Shown here in pieces: positions 1-12,081 of a stretch of DNA of 64,000 bases. Numbering within the stretch: position 1 is the first letter of the stretch; every line of letters begins with the position of its first letter. Made by a program: the position numbers and the translations under genes. A model generated the notes under the pieces. It was not told the DNA's origin, ran no database searches, and was given only the letters and a program-made list of their open reading frames with translations. Origin of the DNA: Aaosphaeria pasadenensis. Taxonomy: Eukaryota > Ascomycota > Dothideomycetes > Pleosporales. The DNA lies in assembly GCA_022813625.1 (NCBI GenBank), contig JAKLMB010000007.1:744001-808000 (forward strand), in the 5' to 3' direction.

Positions 1-341
1 TTGGTTGAACTGCCGGATTGCCAACTTCCCCATCAGGAACTTGGATTAGGTGAGAATAAATACGCAAATCGTTCATCCAAGCAAGAGAAAGCCCCACTCA
101 TGTTCTCTTCTCCAAATATTCTTCGTCTGCACCGCTCACCAATCCGGGATGTCGAACCTTGATGTTTGCTGCAATGCTTCACCCATGTCACTGCGCCACG
201 TTCGGCTGTGTTTCCGTCTAGACGAGTTGGGTATGTGGAGGATAAAAGTCCCCGCTTTGCAGCCTGATGAGCTGGAGGTCTTCATAATACACTATTGTCA
301 ATATTACAAGGAAGACGAAAACAGCACCGAGCCACACCGCA
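1..341. other. Upstream region of the HET gene
   Basis: Nothing convincing is coded here. A 113-codon plus-strand frame runs from 50 to 391 and overlaps the start of the HET gene in another frame, but it resembles no family and has no signal peptide or domain. The A/C-rich stretch just before 342 looks like a 5' leader. Confidence 0.4.
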
Positions 342-2354
342 ATGGAGATATCGAAGCCTCTGAGAGGGACCGCACACGACCAAGAAGGTAGCCCATCAGT
401 TTCAACTACGAACTATGGTAGCGAGCGCTTTTGCAGTCGATGTATGGAACACGTTGTTCCGCTGTTTGAATCTCGCGCACCACCTCCCGAGGATTATGAA
501 TATCTTCTTAGGATAACTACCGATTCTTTCGAAAACACATGCGAGATGTGCAGGTTCTTGTCGTCCTGCTGTACTGCCAAAGACCAGGCAAAACCGTTGG
601 TATTATGGGCTGTGTCTGCCTTACATAATTACTATGACGAGGTATACTGCTACAACATGTGGTCAGACAAAATAAAAGATTGCTTTCTAGACGAGAGATG
701 GTGGGTTTTATCACAAGGTTGTGAAGCGTTGGAGTATGGATGCTTCGTGCTAGACGACAAGTCGACGGGACCTGAGAACGAAGGTCAGTGTCGGGCCCGA
801 TCGCTAGATCCAGAGTCCATTGATTTTGGGATTCTGAAGGAATGGCTGGATACATGTGATCATCACCACACAGGACCCTGTAATGCTGGGGCAACCAGTC
901 TGCCGCGTCTTTTCTCCGTGATTGACTGCAAAAGGGAACAGCTTTCCCAATTACCTTCTGGCGAAAAGTTTATTGCTTTGTCTTATGTCTGGGGACCGTC
1001 ACCCCCAGAAGAGGCGACAGAGAGTGAGGAGGATAAGGCTTGGAATGCTCTGCCACGTAATATACCGTTGGTAATCAAAGATGCCATGGCTGTAACCATT
1101 GCTCTGGGATATCAGTATCTTTGGGTAGATCGATATTGCATTTCCACAGATTCTGCTCAAAAGCACCAGCAGATATCGGAGATGGACTTAGTCTATTGCT
1201 CCGCACATGCTACCATCATTGCCGAATCAGCACAAATCCCTTCTGATGGACTACCTGGTGTATCAACACGTTGCAGGCAACGGCAACCACAGATAACCTT
1301 GGACAAAGGCGTACTTAGACATACGCTACCGCACGGGGGTGCTGTCATCGGAAACTCCAAATGGGCAAGCAGGGCGTGGTGTTATCAAGAGTACTGTCTT
1401 TCTCGACGAAGGCTATTCTTCACCCAATCCCAAGTGATTTTCGAATGTGCTAAAACGCAAGCACATGAGACCATGTCTACATCGCAGGCCTATTTTCTCG
1501 CAGAAGAGGCTCGGCCATGGAAATCCTTTTTCCCTGCTTGCTACTTTGCAACAGAACAAAGCGCGTCAATCCGGCACGTGTGGGATTCAATCTACAACTA
1601 TACCGGCCGGTCTATGTCGTATGAATCTGATGCGTTAAACGCGATGCTCGGTCTATTCAAGGTGTTTCAATCATCGCCAGTGCCGATTTATCATTTCTGG
1701 GGAGTGCCATATCGGCCATGGGTGAACCGCTCTGACTTGATCGAGAACCCAATTTCATCATTGTGTTGGTATATCATAGGATCTTGGAAGAGGAGGCGGA
1801 CGTTCCCTAGCTGGTCGTGGTTAGGGTGGTCTGGGAGTGTGCTTTCAGAATTTCACGACAAGCAGGATACAGAAACAGATCAAGATCTGAGGATCGGCGC
1901 AGAGACAAGAGACGGCAATGAGGTTCAAGGATGGCCACCGGAGTTGTGCACCAAAAACCGACTCGCGCCGTACCTTCTTCTTGAGGGTAAAACTTCCCAG
2001 CTGAAGTGTTCACGGCAGGACGAGCACCGGCTCTGGTATCTAAGGGCGGTAGATGGTGGCGAATGGCTGGTCCTGTCCGATGAAATCGGTTTCTATGCAG
2101 GCGGTAACCCGATGTCTCCACACTGCGTGCTCGAAGGAGAAATTTTCGATGGAGAAAAAGGGCATCATGATTCTCTGACGGCTGTTCTACTTGGAACTGA
2201 TTCCGGACTCATTTACCTACTAGTTCTGGAACGAAATCGGACACTCGACAATGCAAAGCGAATCGGATGTGAGAGGATCGGATACATAAAAATTCATAGA
2301 TTCGATGTTATGGCAAAGATTCAGTGGGAAAATCGGCGGCTACGTGTTGGATAA
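342..2354 (+). CDS. HET-domain (heterokaryon incompatibility) protein
   Basis: Single-exon gene of 670 residues. The HET domain starts near residue 209 with the motif FIALSYVWG, continues through NIPLVIKDAM and WVDRYCIST (the family's W-[IV]-D-x-x-C-I core) and reaches SAHATIIAES near residue 290. HET proteins act in non-self recognition between hyphae and, when triggered, drive cell death; most have no assigned partner. The region before the domain carries cysteine pairs (CSRC near 31, CEMC near 67) that are common in the N-terminus of fungal HET proteins. The C-terminal half has the usual tryptophan-rich TFPSWSWLGWSG segment found in full-length HET proteins, so the gene looks intact. The ATG at 342 opens the frame just before the first cysteine pair; a later start would lose it. 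The gene converges on INO1. The specific incompatibility role cannot be read from the sequence. Confidence 0.88.
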   Translation: MEISKPLRGTAHDQEGSPSVSTTNYGSERFCSRCMEHVVPLFESRAPPPEDYEYLLRITTDSFENTCEMCRFLSSCCTAKDQAKPLVLWAVSALHNYYDEVYCYNMWSDKIKDCFLDERWWVLSQGCEALEYGCFVLDDKSTGPENEGQCRARSLDPESIDFGILKEWLDTCDHHHTGPCNAGATSLPRLFSVIDCKREQLSQLPSGEKFIALSYVWGPSPPEEATESEEDKAWNALPRNIPLVIKDAMAVTIALGYQYLWVDRYCISTDSAQKHQQISEMDLVYCSAHATIIAESAQIPSDGLPGVSTRCRQRQPQITLDKGVLRHTLPHGGAVIGNSKWASRAWCYQEYCLSRRRLFFTQSQVIFECAKTQAHETMSTSQAYFLAEEARPWKSFFPACYFATEQSASIRHVWDSIYNYTGRSMSYESDALNAMLGLFKVFQSSPVPIYHFWGVPYRPWVNRSDLIENPISSLCWYIIGSWKRRRTFPSWSWLGWSGSVLSEFHDKQDTETDQDLRIGAETRDGNEVQGWPPELCTKNRLAPYLLLEGKTSQLKCSRQDEHRLWYLRAVDGGEWLVLSDEIGFYAGGNPMSPHCVLEGEIFDGEKGHHDSLTAVLLGTDSGLIYLLVLERNRTLDNAKRIGCERIGYIKIHRFDVMAKIQWENRRLRVG

Positions 2355-2775
2355 ATAATATGTCACGGGGATCTTACTTTAGCTCACTTGATGTCAACGC
2401 ATATCATCAGCACCTTTCTTCTCAGGACAAGAATTTTACAGTTGTACAGACAATTGTGTTGGGCCATATCATTGGTGATTCTTATTTGGAAACTTCATTG
2501 GAAATTTCGTTCCAAGGTTTTCTTCATTCATTGTACTTTGATTTACTTTAATGATAGTGTAGAGTTGGTCCGCCATAAATCCAAAACGAAAGAAAAATGA
2601 TCATATCCAATTTAATTGAAATGCACACACTCCCCTATCTTCCTATCCATTCATCCGCCAATGAACCTTCCGCTCCCAAAGAACCTGGTCAGTACGACGA
2701 AGGGTCATCGTAGAAAGACAGAAAGGAAACGATGGCGATGAGATTTCAGGGGAAGGGCGATTGTCTCTTTCTTTC
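2355..2775. other. Convergent 3' intergenic region
   Basis: About 420 bp between the stop codons of the HET gene and INO1, holding the two 3' ends. It is A/T-rich in the middle (2450-2610) and contains no supported gene. Confidence 0.5.
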
Positions 2776-4507
2776 TTAGAAGAGCTTGTGCTCGAGCGTC
2801 ATGTCGTTCTCGGGCTCGAGACCGACGCAGGCGCGGAAGATGTTTGTCAGGGCGGCGCGCTGCTTGGCGAGGGCGTTGATGACGGGCGTTCCTGGGGGAG
2901 TAAGGGGTGCCTAGAGGGATACAGTCAGTACTTCTAGTTCATTATGTGTCTCACTTATTTGGATGGAAAGAAGAAAGCGGGGGAAGGGGGAAGGGAAAGA
3001 GCAAGGGTAACATGAAAGAAGAGGAAGGACGTACCTTGAGCATGTAGCTGAGGATGCTAAGCACGCTGTGGAAGCCAGCGTAGTTTGCATCGGCGGAGCT
3101 AGCCTTCCACTGGATGCGGGTCATGATCTCGGCGACAAGGACGAGATCGATGATGAGCGGGGAGGCCAAAAGGGAGTCCTCGCAGACGTTGAAGATGCTG
3201 ATGGTCTGGTGGCCGCCGAGGAAGATCTCTGCGTAGTACTCGTCGAGGGCGCGCTTGTCGTCGCCGACGGCGGGCATGTACTTGATGACGACGGTGTGGT
3301 CCGGGTGCTCGCCCTCCTTGTATAGGACGGTGTTGGCGGCGACCATGTCGTCCACGACGTTGGACTTGGAGATCTCCTTAGACCGGAACTGCTTTTGCGA
3401 GGACAAGTTCATGCCGTCGTTGTTGCCGAGGTGGTTGTAGCTGGCGATGGAAGTGAGCTTGATACCCGCGCTGATGAGGAAGTCAACAAGCGCAGACTTC
3501 ATCTTAGTCTGCCCGGACTTGAAGTCGTCGCCGCCGATGAAGGCGTTGTGCTTCTCAGCGAGCTGGATGGCACCAGGGACGAAGGTGTTTTGGGGCGAGC
3601 CGTTGATGAAGGGAACGCTATCGAGGATGCAGGCTACGGCGAAGACGGTCGAGGGGGAGACCTCCTCGTGTCCAGACTTGATGGACGCGAGGAGGTTGTC
3701 GGCCGTGTCGTTGACGCCCTCGATGATGTCGGCGTAGCGTTCCGTGTTGGCGGTCCATTGCACGATCACCTTGTCGAGGTTGTTGGCAGCCTTGAAGTCC
3801 TGGATGTCCTTGCGGATGCGCTCAACGTGGTCCCAGGATGCCTTGGTACCAGGGATCACGTTGTCGGCGCGCTCCTCCTGGTTGGCGGCGATGAAGTCAG
3901 GGTAGTAGATACTAGGGAGGGGAACCATCGTGGCGAGCTCCTTGCGGACGAGGGACTTGAGGGAGGGCTCGAGGACCTTGGCCCGGTCCATGGCGTCGGC
4001 GAGGTTCATGCCGCTGATGTCCCAACCGCCAATGACGAGGTCATTGGGGTGGACCATGGGGAGGAGGTCGTGGAAGGGGATGTTGATCTCCTTGCCAGTG
4101 TTGTCGACGCCGAGCTTGGTGGTCGAGCCCATGATTACGGAGCCATAGTAGTTTGCCTCGCGTTTGCCCGTCTTGGTCTCCCAGACGAGATTGCGGCGGT
4201 TGGCGAGGATACCGGCGGTGACAGTGGTGCCGTTATTGCCTCCCCAGCCTACGAGCATGACGCCGGTCTTGGGGACCTTGCGTTCGAGCTTGAAGTCATA
4301 GAGGGTTTCCTTGGGGGCTGCCACATACTTGCCGTTGGCGTTCTTGGTCACCTCGGTCGTGCGGTAGGTGTACTTGGTTTCGATAGTGGAGTCGGAATAC
4401 TTGACATTGGGGGAGTTGACAGTGAAGAGTTCCTGGGGTTGGGTGGGATTGACCGTCTCTACACCCCCATTCACAGTGCCGTTGCTTTCGTCTGCGTGAG
4501 GAGCCAT
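2776..4507 (-). CDS. INO1: Inositol-3-phosphate synthase
   Basis: Converts glucose 6-phosphate to 1D-myo-inositol 3-phosphate with NAD, the committed step of inositol and phosphatidylinositol synthesis in the cytosol. Two exons: 4507-3035 and 2910-2776, with a 124-bp intron (2911-3034), giving 535 residues, close to the yeast enzyme's length. The frame fits: 491 codons, then 44 plus stop. The NAD-binding glycine-rich segment VGWGGNNGTT, the GGWDISGMN motif, SYNHLGNNDGMNLS, and the typical C-terminus (TNIFRACVGL ... EHKLF) are all present. Without the intron the frame would run into a low-complexity tail rich in Pro, Phe and Ser that does not belong to the family. A spliced 5' leader and a TATA box lie upstream. 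This gene is usually controlled by inositol and choline, but I did not see a clear yeast-type ICRE. Confidence 0.97.
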
Positions 4508-4629
4508 GTTGATTGATTGATACGAAGCTTTGATTGGCTGGACCGCAGAAGTGAATTTATCTGCGGTAGTCTAAGTCCGATGCTGCTCCCGAAGGTGCGG
4601 TGCGTCGGCCTGCAAATGGGTGGTGGACG

Positions 4630-4795
4630 CTGTAGATACATGTTAGTGTACTGCTATTTTTCTTCCACCTCGATTGTTGCCAGAGATGGTCATGAATGTA
4701 TGTTGAGTGTGGAGTGGTTCGAGTAGGTTGGGAGTAGGTTGGTGGTGTATTGTATATGTGGGTTATCAAGGTATGGGGTATGGTGGGGCACGTAC
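4630..4795 (-). other. Probable 5'-UTR intron of INO1
   Basis: On the minus strand a strong donor (GTACGT, from 4795 downward) and an acceptor CTACAG (ending at 4630) preceded by a CTAAC branch site frame 166 bp. The flanking leader is C/A-rich like fungal 5' UTRs. This is inferred from splice signals only. Confidence 0.5.
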
Positions 4796-4979
4796 GAGTT
4801 GAGAAGATTGGAAAACGTCTTGACTATCTGGGCAATGGCCCTAGGAATGTTTTGGATGTGGTTGTTTGAAAGAAAATTGTTTGCTGTGAGCTTTGAATGT
4901 AGTTGTGCACGATCAGAGTGTATTGTGGTACGGGACAGAAGAAAGAAGAGAAGAGATTATTGTTGAGGGGAGAGTGTAA

Positions 4980-4987
4980 TATTTATA
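4980..4987 (-). promoter_or_regulatory. TATA box of INO1
   Basis: TATAAATA on the minus strand, followed by a C/T-rich stretch typical of a fungal transcription start and then the putative leader intron. It lies about 470 bp from the ATG, which fits only if the leader is long and spliced. Confidence 0.5.
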
Positions 4988-6923
4988 TGAGGTTGAGGTC
5001 GTCGCTTTCTATCGCGCTTGGAAGAATATGGCGTGGATCGTATTCCGTCTTCCTTCTCGCTAATTGATTGGCCAACGAGAGGAGATAGACTGTCTGCACT
5101 GCAGTGTAAAGAAAGATTATGAGAGTGAATATGGACAAGCACGGCATAGGCAAGGCAAGGCAGGGCCAGACCAGATGACATTGAGCAATATCACTCACAA
5201 GCCGGCCCAGTATTACGTACCCGGTACCAGCCGGCCAGGCAACACAATTACAGCTCTGCAACCAACGGCAGCGGACGATAAGTGGAGGACAATGGACGAC
5301 AGCGAACGACAAGCAAACGAATAGCCAACTACAGTTCATCACCTACTGCAAGCGTTGTTCATTCTGCCCACCGCTCCTCTGCAACTTGCAAACCGATATT
5401 GGAGCATCCACTTTTTAGAGCCGTGGACATGCAGAACAAAGTCTGCGAGAATCCGCCGGAGCCGAGGCCAAACCAATGAAGTCTGCCTATACAGGCGGGC
5501 TGATGTCTATCGCGGGGAGGCTTGGGGATTTAGCGCAGCGCCGGCGGGCGAGAAAGAAGGGAGAGAGAGAGAAAAGGGAGGAAAAAGGGCGCGATCGCTA
5601 ACAGCTCGCAATTTCCTACATTCTAGTACAAGTACATACAAGTAACAGAAATGCATATGAAAGACTGCAGCAATGGTCCCTCTTGGGAGTCGAAGCGAGC
5701 AAGTTACAACAAGTCCCACGGGGTCTCCAAATGCAACTAAGTCACTCAATCACCCAACGAGGGGAATGACGGAGCGGACAAGCCGATAACGTAAGAGCAC
5801 AATTTGACGCGGGAGATGCACGATGGTGGGGCAAAGGAGTTGAGTTGTCTCTACATATACAGATACAGCATCAGATAGCAGTTGATGGACTGATTTGAGG
5901 TCGTATACCGTATGTCAATGTACTGCATACGGTGGACTGTTAGTGCATCCTTCTTTCATTGCGTTGAATCAATGATGATCATATACCTAGATGGAGGGAT
6001 AAAGGGAGAAGATGCAGGACACGCCGAAGTCGTTCTGCCCCGCCATTTGTCCATCACCAACGTTGATAGAATAGACTTGGAGATATCAAGTGCAACCTGT
6101 TGCAGCAATCACACATGTACTGTACATTGTACATTTCATTATACATACACATGTATATTCAGTGTTTCTCCCACATGGTACAACTCATCACTGTGGGTAC
6201 TCATAATACATATGCAGATCAACTTGGTCATATGCGAACAATGGCGAAATTCATTTTCCCACCTTAGAAGACATAACACTGCTTCCTATTCAGGCATGAC
6301 AGCATGCGCGCAAATGCTTGACTTGTAAGCCAATACTGTTTGGCCGAAACATGTCGAGTCCCCAGGGCGTGACGCTCCAGTGTGTTGTGCCCCGGCGCTT
6401 CCTGAAGCTTTGATTCAGAAACGAGGGTGTTTCGAATTTCGACAATGCCGTCACGCGACACCAGAAACTTCGTGAATCGTGAGACCTTCCCAGCTTCAGA
6501 CACGTTTGCGCTCTGCGACCATTGCGACCGCCACAAGAAGAGATGAGATGGCGTTCGTAGATTGTTATAGTGCGATCAAGAGATCGACACACATGAATCG
6601 CAGTGGCGCGTCGTCGCCATCATGATCTGGCGCGCGCCATTCACTCATTCATCGCAGGTGCACCCTGTTTGGTTTCGATGACACGAAGGGTTGGCTACAC
6701 GATTAGTTTTAGACTGGCCTGCTTGGTGTCTTACAACATCGCCGAGGCACTGGTGGTTGCTGGGCTAGAGATCTCTGGCGTAGGCAACGTGGCTGGGCTT
6801 GCTTAAACCCTTTTATATCTCTGATCAACTATGAGAGTATTCAATCACCGGCGAGGATGGCCTATAACAGTGTATTTGCATATATCGCATATAATTCTAG
6901 TAGCTCACGATGTACCAAAGAGG

Positions 6924-6997
6924 GATGATGATGATGGTGATGATGATCCTGTAACTCGTAAGTAAGGATGAATGCATGGATGGATGGATCGGATGGG
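6924..6997. repeat. Simple repeats (GAT)n and (ATGG)n
   Basis: Imperfect GAT triplets at 6924-6947 and ATGG tetramers at 6976-6997, read directly. Ordinary microsatellites. Confidence 0.8.
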
Positions 6998-8514
6998 AAT
7001 AAATAATTATAATTGTAATTAGTCTGCAACTATCGGTTTTCTAGCACAAGGAACAGCCGTAAGGAACACGAGGGAACTATCTGACGGCACAAACAAAATC
7101 CCACGCAGGGTCCATGGCTAACGCGGCACGTGCTAAGCCCTAACAACAATGCAAGAGGAATGTGTATCTTGATTCCTTTAACTATTCGCAGTTCTTACTT
7201 ACGTAGCAGGCATCAGGAAGGAGGAAGAGATGCCTAAGGGAAGGCCGGTCATGTCTGGAATCTGGATACGTTATTGTGAAATTAGACACCAGCCTCATCC
7301 TTTCGACTATTCCCGTGGGCTCCTCCTTAATCCTCTTGCATCCTGATAGGGTCATCGTAGGCTACCTTAGTTATCCTACACCGTAACTTAGGGTTTGAAC
7401 CAAATTCGGAACGCTACTGGATGCATATCATTCCGCTGAGGGAGAATGCCAACAAGACGGCTCATTTACATTGTAGCGTCTACAAGTAGCGTTGTCTGCC
7501 ATACTAAAGTCTCTCAGTACTAATGTTGTGTGTGACACCTGCGACTCTCCCTAGAAATTAGAATATCTCCGACCCGCAGAGCACTTAGGTAGTCCCCGAT
7601 ACAAATCACGCACTAGAGTTACAGATGGCCGGACGTCAGCCGTGGACATGTTTCTGTTAGCAGTAGAACAAGTCGCCAAGGTCCATGAGTAAGTAGCATA
7701 CTGTATGAGGTGGTGGTTTTGCACGACAAACCTGTCCTCTTTTACTAGCAAGTGATCCTCCTCCGAAACGTTGACCGCCATACCCTGTGGCGCCATCCGA
7801 GACCTTTCGAGACCTTTCGAGGTGCAACATCCTACATCGCAAGTCACCCTCCTTTCCCCAGCCCGTTGCTCCACACCCACAGCGAACAGACGGGTTCATC
7901 GTTCGCACATCACAATCCATTGTCGATTGCTCGCGCAATAAAGTCAAGAGAGATAGGCAGTCGATTTTCTGTTTTGGGAGTTGATCAGGTAGTGCGACAT
8001 GTTCGTCTCAGGGGTTCGTTCATGTGCCGTGTTATCGAGCGCACGAGCCAGTAGGAAACCCTGACAACAGCCTCAATATCTCGAGGCTATTAACCTCTTT
8101 CGATAACATCCAATTCTCCTGAGCATCGAAAGTAGACCATGGCGGAGGCCTGGTTGCTCTGTCTGTTACCGTTCCTGGCCGTCGCCTAGCTGTTCATGGC
8201 AGAGCGTGGGATAGAAAGGCACGGCAGGGCTCTTGATGTGATCCTCGCCGACGTAAACGGTGTAGATGCTAGCACTCTGTTCGGAACGTACGAGGTAGTA
8301 TCGCTTGCCCATTGATCTATTTGTTTGCAACTACACAGTACGAGTGCTAGTAGCTACGGTAAACGCGCTGTTCTGAGAGCTCGTACGTTGGTTATTTTAT
8401 TAGCTATTTCGATGGGGGACGTTGAGATGGACCAATGGCGCATCGTCGTGGGCAGGTACGTGGGTGGAGTGGGTGGGCCACCTTTCCTTTCCCCCTGGCG
8501 GGTCTTTCTTTCTC

Positions 8515-8560
8515 CATCATCATCATCTTTCAATCAATATCAATCAATCAATCAATCAAG
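8515..8560. repeat. Simple repeats (CAT)n and (CAAT)n
   Basis: CAT triplets at 8515-8527 followed by CAAT tetramers to about 8559. Ordinary microsatellites. Confidence 0.8.
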
Positions 8561-9890
8561 ATTCTATCAAATAATCCCTCAACATGTATGTACCTCAGGT
8601 AAACAACAACAATGCCATCCATTCTGCCTGGAACTGGAAAATGCGATCCAGCTCCATACAGTTATACGATGCGTTCACTGGCGTCATCATGGAATATAGC
8701 CTTGCGACTGCGACCGCGACGCCTACACGAGACAATCCGGCGGAATCAGTCGTGTTTCATCATGTCTTCCATCATGTCTCTACTTTCCATCCGGCGGTGA
8801 CTAGCATAGACAAACACACTAGAACAAGATAATGGGCGGTTGACTGACTGACGGAGAGTGAACCGACTCCATCCATCCATACACGGTACACTGCACAGTA
8901 TCTACAACAAGTACCTACATGGATACCTACTGTGTAGATATGGACTTGGTCATTGGAACATGGATGGCACGTCCCAGCGAGCCCTCGCCCTGTGCGTACT
9001 GTGTATGTGCATACATACCCATGATCCATGCCTCCTCCCTCTCGTCTTTCTGTGTCTCCTACACATCCTGTACGAGTGCTGTTGTATCAGTCGAATCAGG
9101 AGCCGCCCGCCCAGTGTCGCCCAGTCCACCTGTCCGCCAAACGACCACCATACGACGCCAGGGGACGCCACATTCAGGGACAAGTGCGGGTTACGTGCAG
9201 GGTCGATATCTGCCTCTTGCTCCTCTATTGCATCTCTTTGGTCATCTTTGCTCTGCCTCTTTGATTGCCCTGATCGCCTCTGATCGTTTATGATCGCCTC
9301 GTGTCTTCCACGCTGTACATTCATCCTCTGTATGGCTGTCCTCAATTCTTCAATCTGCTTTTCATATACATGTATTCCATCACTCTATTCGCAGAATATC
9401 CAACATTACCAGTCGCGCCTGTGGGGCTAATATCCACCCAAAACCGGTCCGTACTCGCGGACTTTGATCTTCTGTTGTAACAGGTCCCTACGCTACTTAC
9501 CTTTATCCTGCCCGCCAGCCTTCAGATCTCTCTCCCATTTCAGCATATCTCCCGCCTACTCCTCCAGGAACAGCAGGTTGCACCGTCCACGCTGCTCCAT
9601 CGCTTCTCTTGGAACATCAGGGATTCTTTCGCCAGACGCATTCACCCGTGCGTTCCTCTGGACTAGTTACACACACACTCTCTCTTCCTGTCTCCTCCAA
9701 TCCACACATCCTAACATCCTCACATCCATCCGTCCTCCACGAATCCATCCGTCTTCCATGTCACACACGCCGAAACACACCTATACCTATTATCGCTGGA
9801 TATGAAAATCACACCTACGTTTTCCTCCGATAATTGACCATCTACTACAATACCATTGATGGTCACGACCTCTGATTCTAATATACAACC

Positions 9891-12081
9891 ATGGCCGACG
9901 GCTTGAAGATAAAATGTTCCACCTGTGGGGTGGACATCGACATTGCGCAACTGGCAGATCATATTTGTGCTCCAGCTTCGGCCTCCACACGTATGTATTC
10001 CTGACGAGAATAAAGTCTTTAGACTCGAGTATCGTCTGATCTTCTACAGGACAAGATGATTCCCTTGCTTCGCCTGCACTTAATCGCGCGGCGACCTTCG
10101 GTTCGCCTACAATGTCGTTCAATAGCACACAAGACCAACCACGTGGTGGACGAATGAAACCTCCTCCTATGATTGACTCTGCTGCTGCCAGTAAGTATTC
10201 ATCTGTGGATTTCAATTCGCCGCTCCTAACATATCAATAGACAAACCTTTCTATCCGCAGAAACAACTTTCTCCAAACAACCCTTACAACGACCCTCGCT
10301 CCTTGTCTCCAGTCTCTCCAGGATCGCGACCTAGTATGAACAGAAGTGCGACTAGCCCTGTGCCACAACAGAGAGGACCTCGTCCTTCCAACATGTCTTC
10401 AAACATGGACTCCGCCTTTCCTCCCTTCCCAAGCGCTCGAACGGGCACGCCCATGAGCAGCAGAACTCAATATAGCGAAAGATCGAAGCCATCGTATAGA
10501 CATCAATATGCAGAAGCAAGCCCACAGTATGCGCCACTGAGTCCTCGCTTCAATGGGGGTGCCGCTATTGCGAAACGAATGGACAGCATTGCGCCTGGTC
10601 CCTTTGACGGAAGCGATCGCAGACCCAGCACGGCTGACGAGAGGGGAGCTCCGCAAAACATGGAATTTGGTCACAGACGTACCGCTACGCAAGGTAGTGT
10701 GAAGAGCATCGGGAGGAGCGCTAACACACGAACGTCGCTGGCCTCTACTGCATCACGAACTTCAGCATACTCTTCGACCACTAACGGATTACCATCTCGG
10801 CCCAGGCCAGGGAGGGATGGAGTCCCGGAACTTCCTCCTCCACCACCGCCACCTGTGGTTGAAAAGACGGAAGGCATTGATGCCTTCCTTGATAGGCTTC
10901 AGAAGGAGACCATGGGGGCCAGCGATCGACCAAGGACATCGCATTCCCGGAACGCAAGTAGAAACACCAATGGGTCACCTCCCCGCCCAATACGGCCCGA
11001 AGACATCGACAGGGCATTGCCACGTCTTCCAGTATTCGATACATCAGCTCCACGGCCAAACAACGAATTTCCTGTCCGAAGCACCAGTCGCGGAGGCTCG
11101 AAATTACCCGCTCGCCTAGATACACAGCAGCCTTTGCTTCCTCCGTTACCAACAAATCCCCTTCATACGCCGTCTGACTCAGGCCAGTCAGATGATTCTT
11201 ATTCTAGCGCAGGCTTTGCCAGTGTCGCAAGTTCACGATCAAGCCCTCCGACTTCTGAACCTTCACATTCCCGGAACACTTCCAAGGTTGCTCGAGTTGA
11301 TTACGGAAGGGAGCAAGAGGATATTCCTAGAGCAGATAGTCCGGAATCCTTTCTCGATCCTCGCACTCCTCCCAAACCACTTAGGCGTAACGAACCTGCA
11401 GGTTTCGATCGACCAGGAATATCAGAGTCCCTATTACCACCCCAACCATCTTTCTTCAACCCTCCTGAGTCCCCCATGGACCCAGCTATTCAGCGAGGAT
11501 TGGACTACAGTCGCCGGCCATCGCCAACACGAATGGTGAGCAGAGGTGACGATGAACTGATGCTCCCTCCCCCACCACCCGTCCCTCAGCCCGAGTCGAG
11601 AGCCCCTCCCACACGGCGCCCAACGGCAGCGAGCAAGGGCAACTGCCGCGGATGCTCCAATCCCATCATTGGAAAATCGATCAAGGACTCATCCGGCCGT
11701 CTGACAGGCCGGTATCATAAGGAGTGCTTTTCTTGCAGGACCTGCAGAAGCCCATTTCCGACCGCGGACTTCTACGTTTTCAATAACTTTCCATACTGCG
11801 AACATCACTATCACCAGCTAAATGGCTCGCTCTGCAAGACCTGCAACCGAGGTATTGAAGGCCAGTACTTGGAGACGGATGCGCGTCTGAAGTTTCACCC
11901 TCGATGCTTCACATGTCTAACGTGCCGGGTCATTCTCCGCGACGACTACTTCGAAGTCGGCGGGAGAGCATACTGCGAGCGGCATGCTTTCGCCGCTCAA
12001 AGGAGCAATCACGGCCTCTTCCCTGGAGAGAATCCGTCCAGAAACATGCAGAAACGCCGGACCAGACTCATGATGATGTAG
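9891..12081 (+). CDS. Paxillin-like protein with two LIM domains
   Basis: Three exons, 9891-9990, 10050-10190 and 10241-12081, give 693 residues with consistent phase; both introns have GT..AG ends and the second a CTAAC branch site. The long middle part is proline- and serine-rich and disordered, with poly-Pro runs near 300 and 545. Two adjacent LIM zinc domains follow at about 548-604 (from CRGC) and 612-665 (from CKTC), and the protein ends in a basic KRRTRLMMM tail. The N-terminus has a small CxxC...HxC motif at residues 9-26 that may bind a further zinc. This architecture resembles fungal paxillin-like scaffolds (Pxl1), which act at sites of polarised growth and the septum ring; that role is inferred from architecture. 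Omitting the first two exons would remove the N-terminal zinc motif. Confidence 0.88.

Larger units (their letters stand above)
4988..9890. other. Gene-poor region between INO1 and the LIM gene
   Basis: About 4.9 kb with only short, family-less frames (largest 141 codons, at 8858-9283, with overlapping competitors). It holds purine-rich sequence at 5550-5590, short simple repeats near 6924-6997 and 8515-8560, and pyrimidine-rich sequence from about 9500 onward that belongs to the LIM gene promoter. No tRNA cloverleaf or transposon end was recognised. Confidence 0.45.

Noticed and set aside
3395..4516. 373-codon plus-strand frame opposite INO1
   Set aside because: It is the antisense shadow of a GC-rich conserved gene; its Val/Glu/Asp/Gly-rich composition is what the INO1 codons produce on the other strand.
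5912..6328. 138-codon frame in the INO1-LIM gap
   Set aside because: Cys/His/Tyr-rich translation of low-complexity sequence, no promoter features, competing frames nearby.
8858..9345. Overlapping frames of 124-141 codons on both strands
   Set aside because: Several frames open at once in C/T-rich sequence, none with a recognisable domain; likely promoter sequence of the LIM gene.
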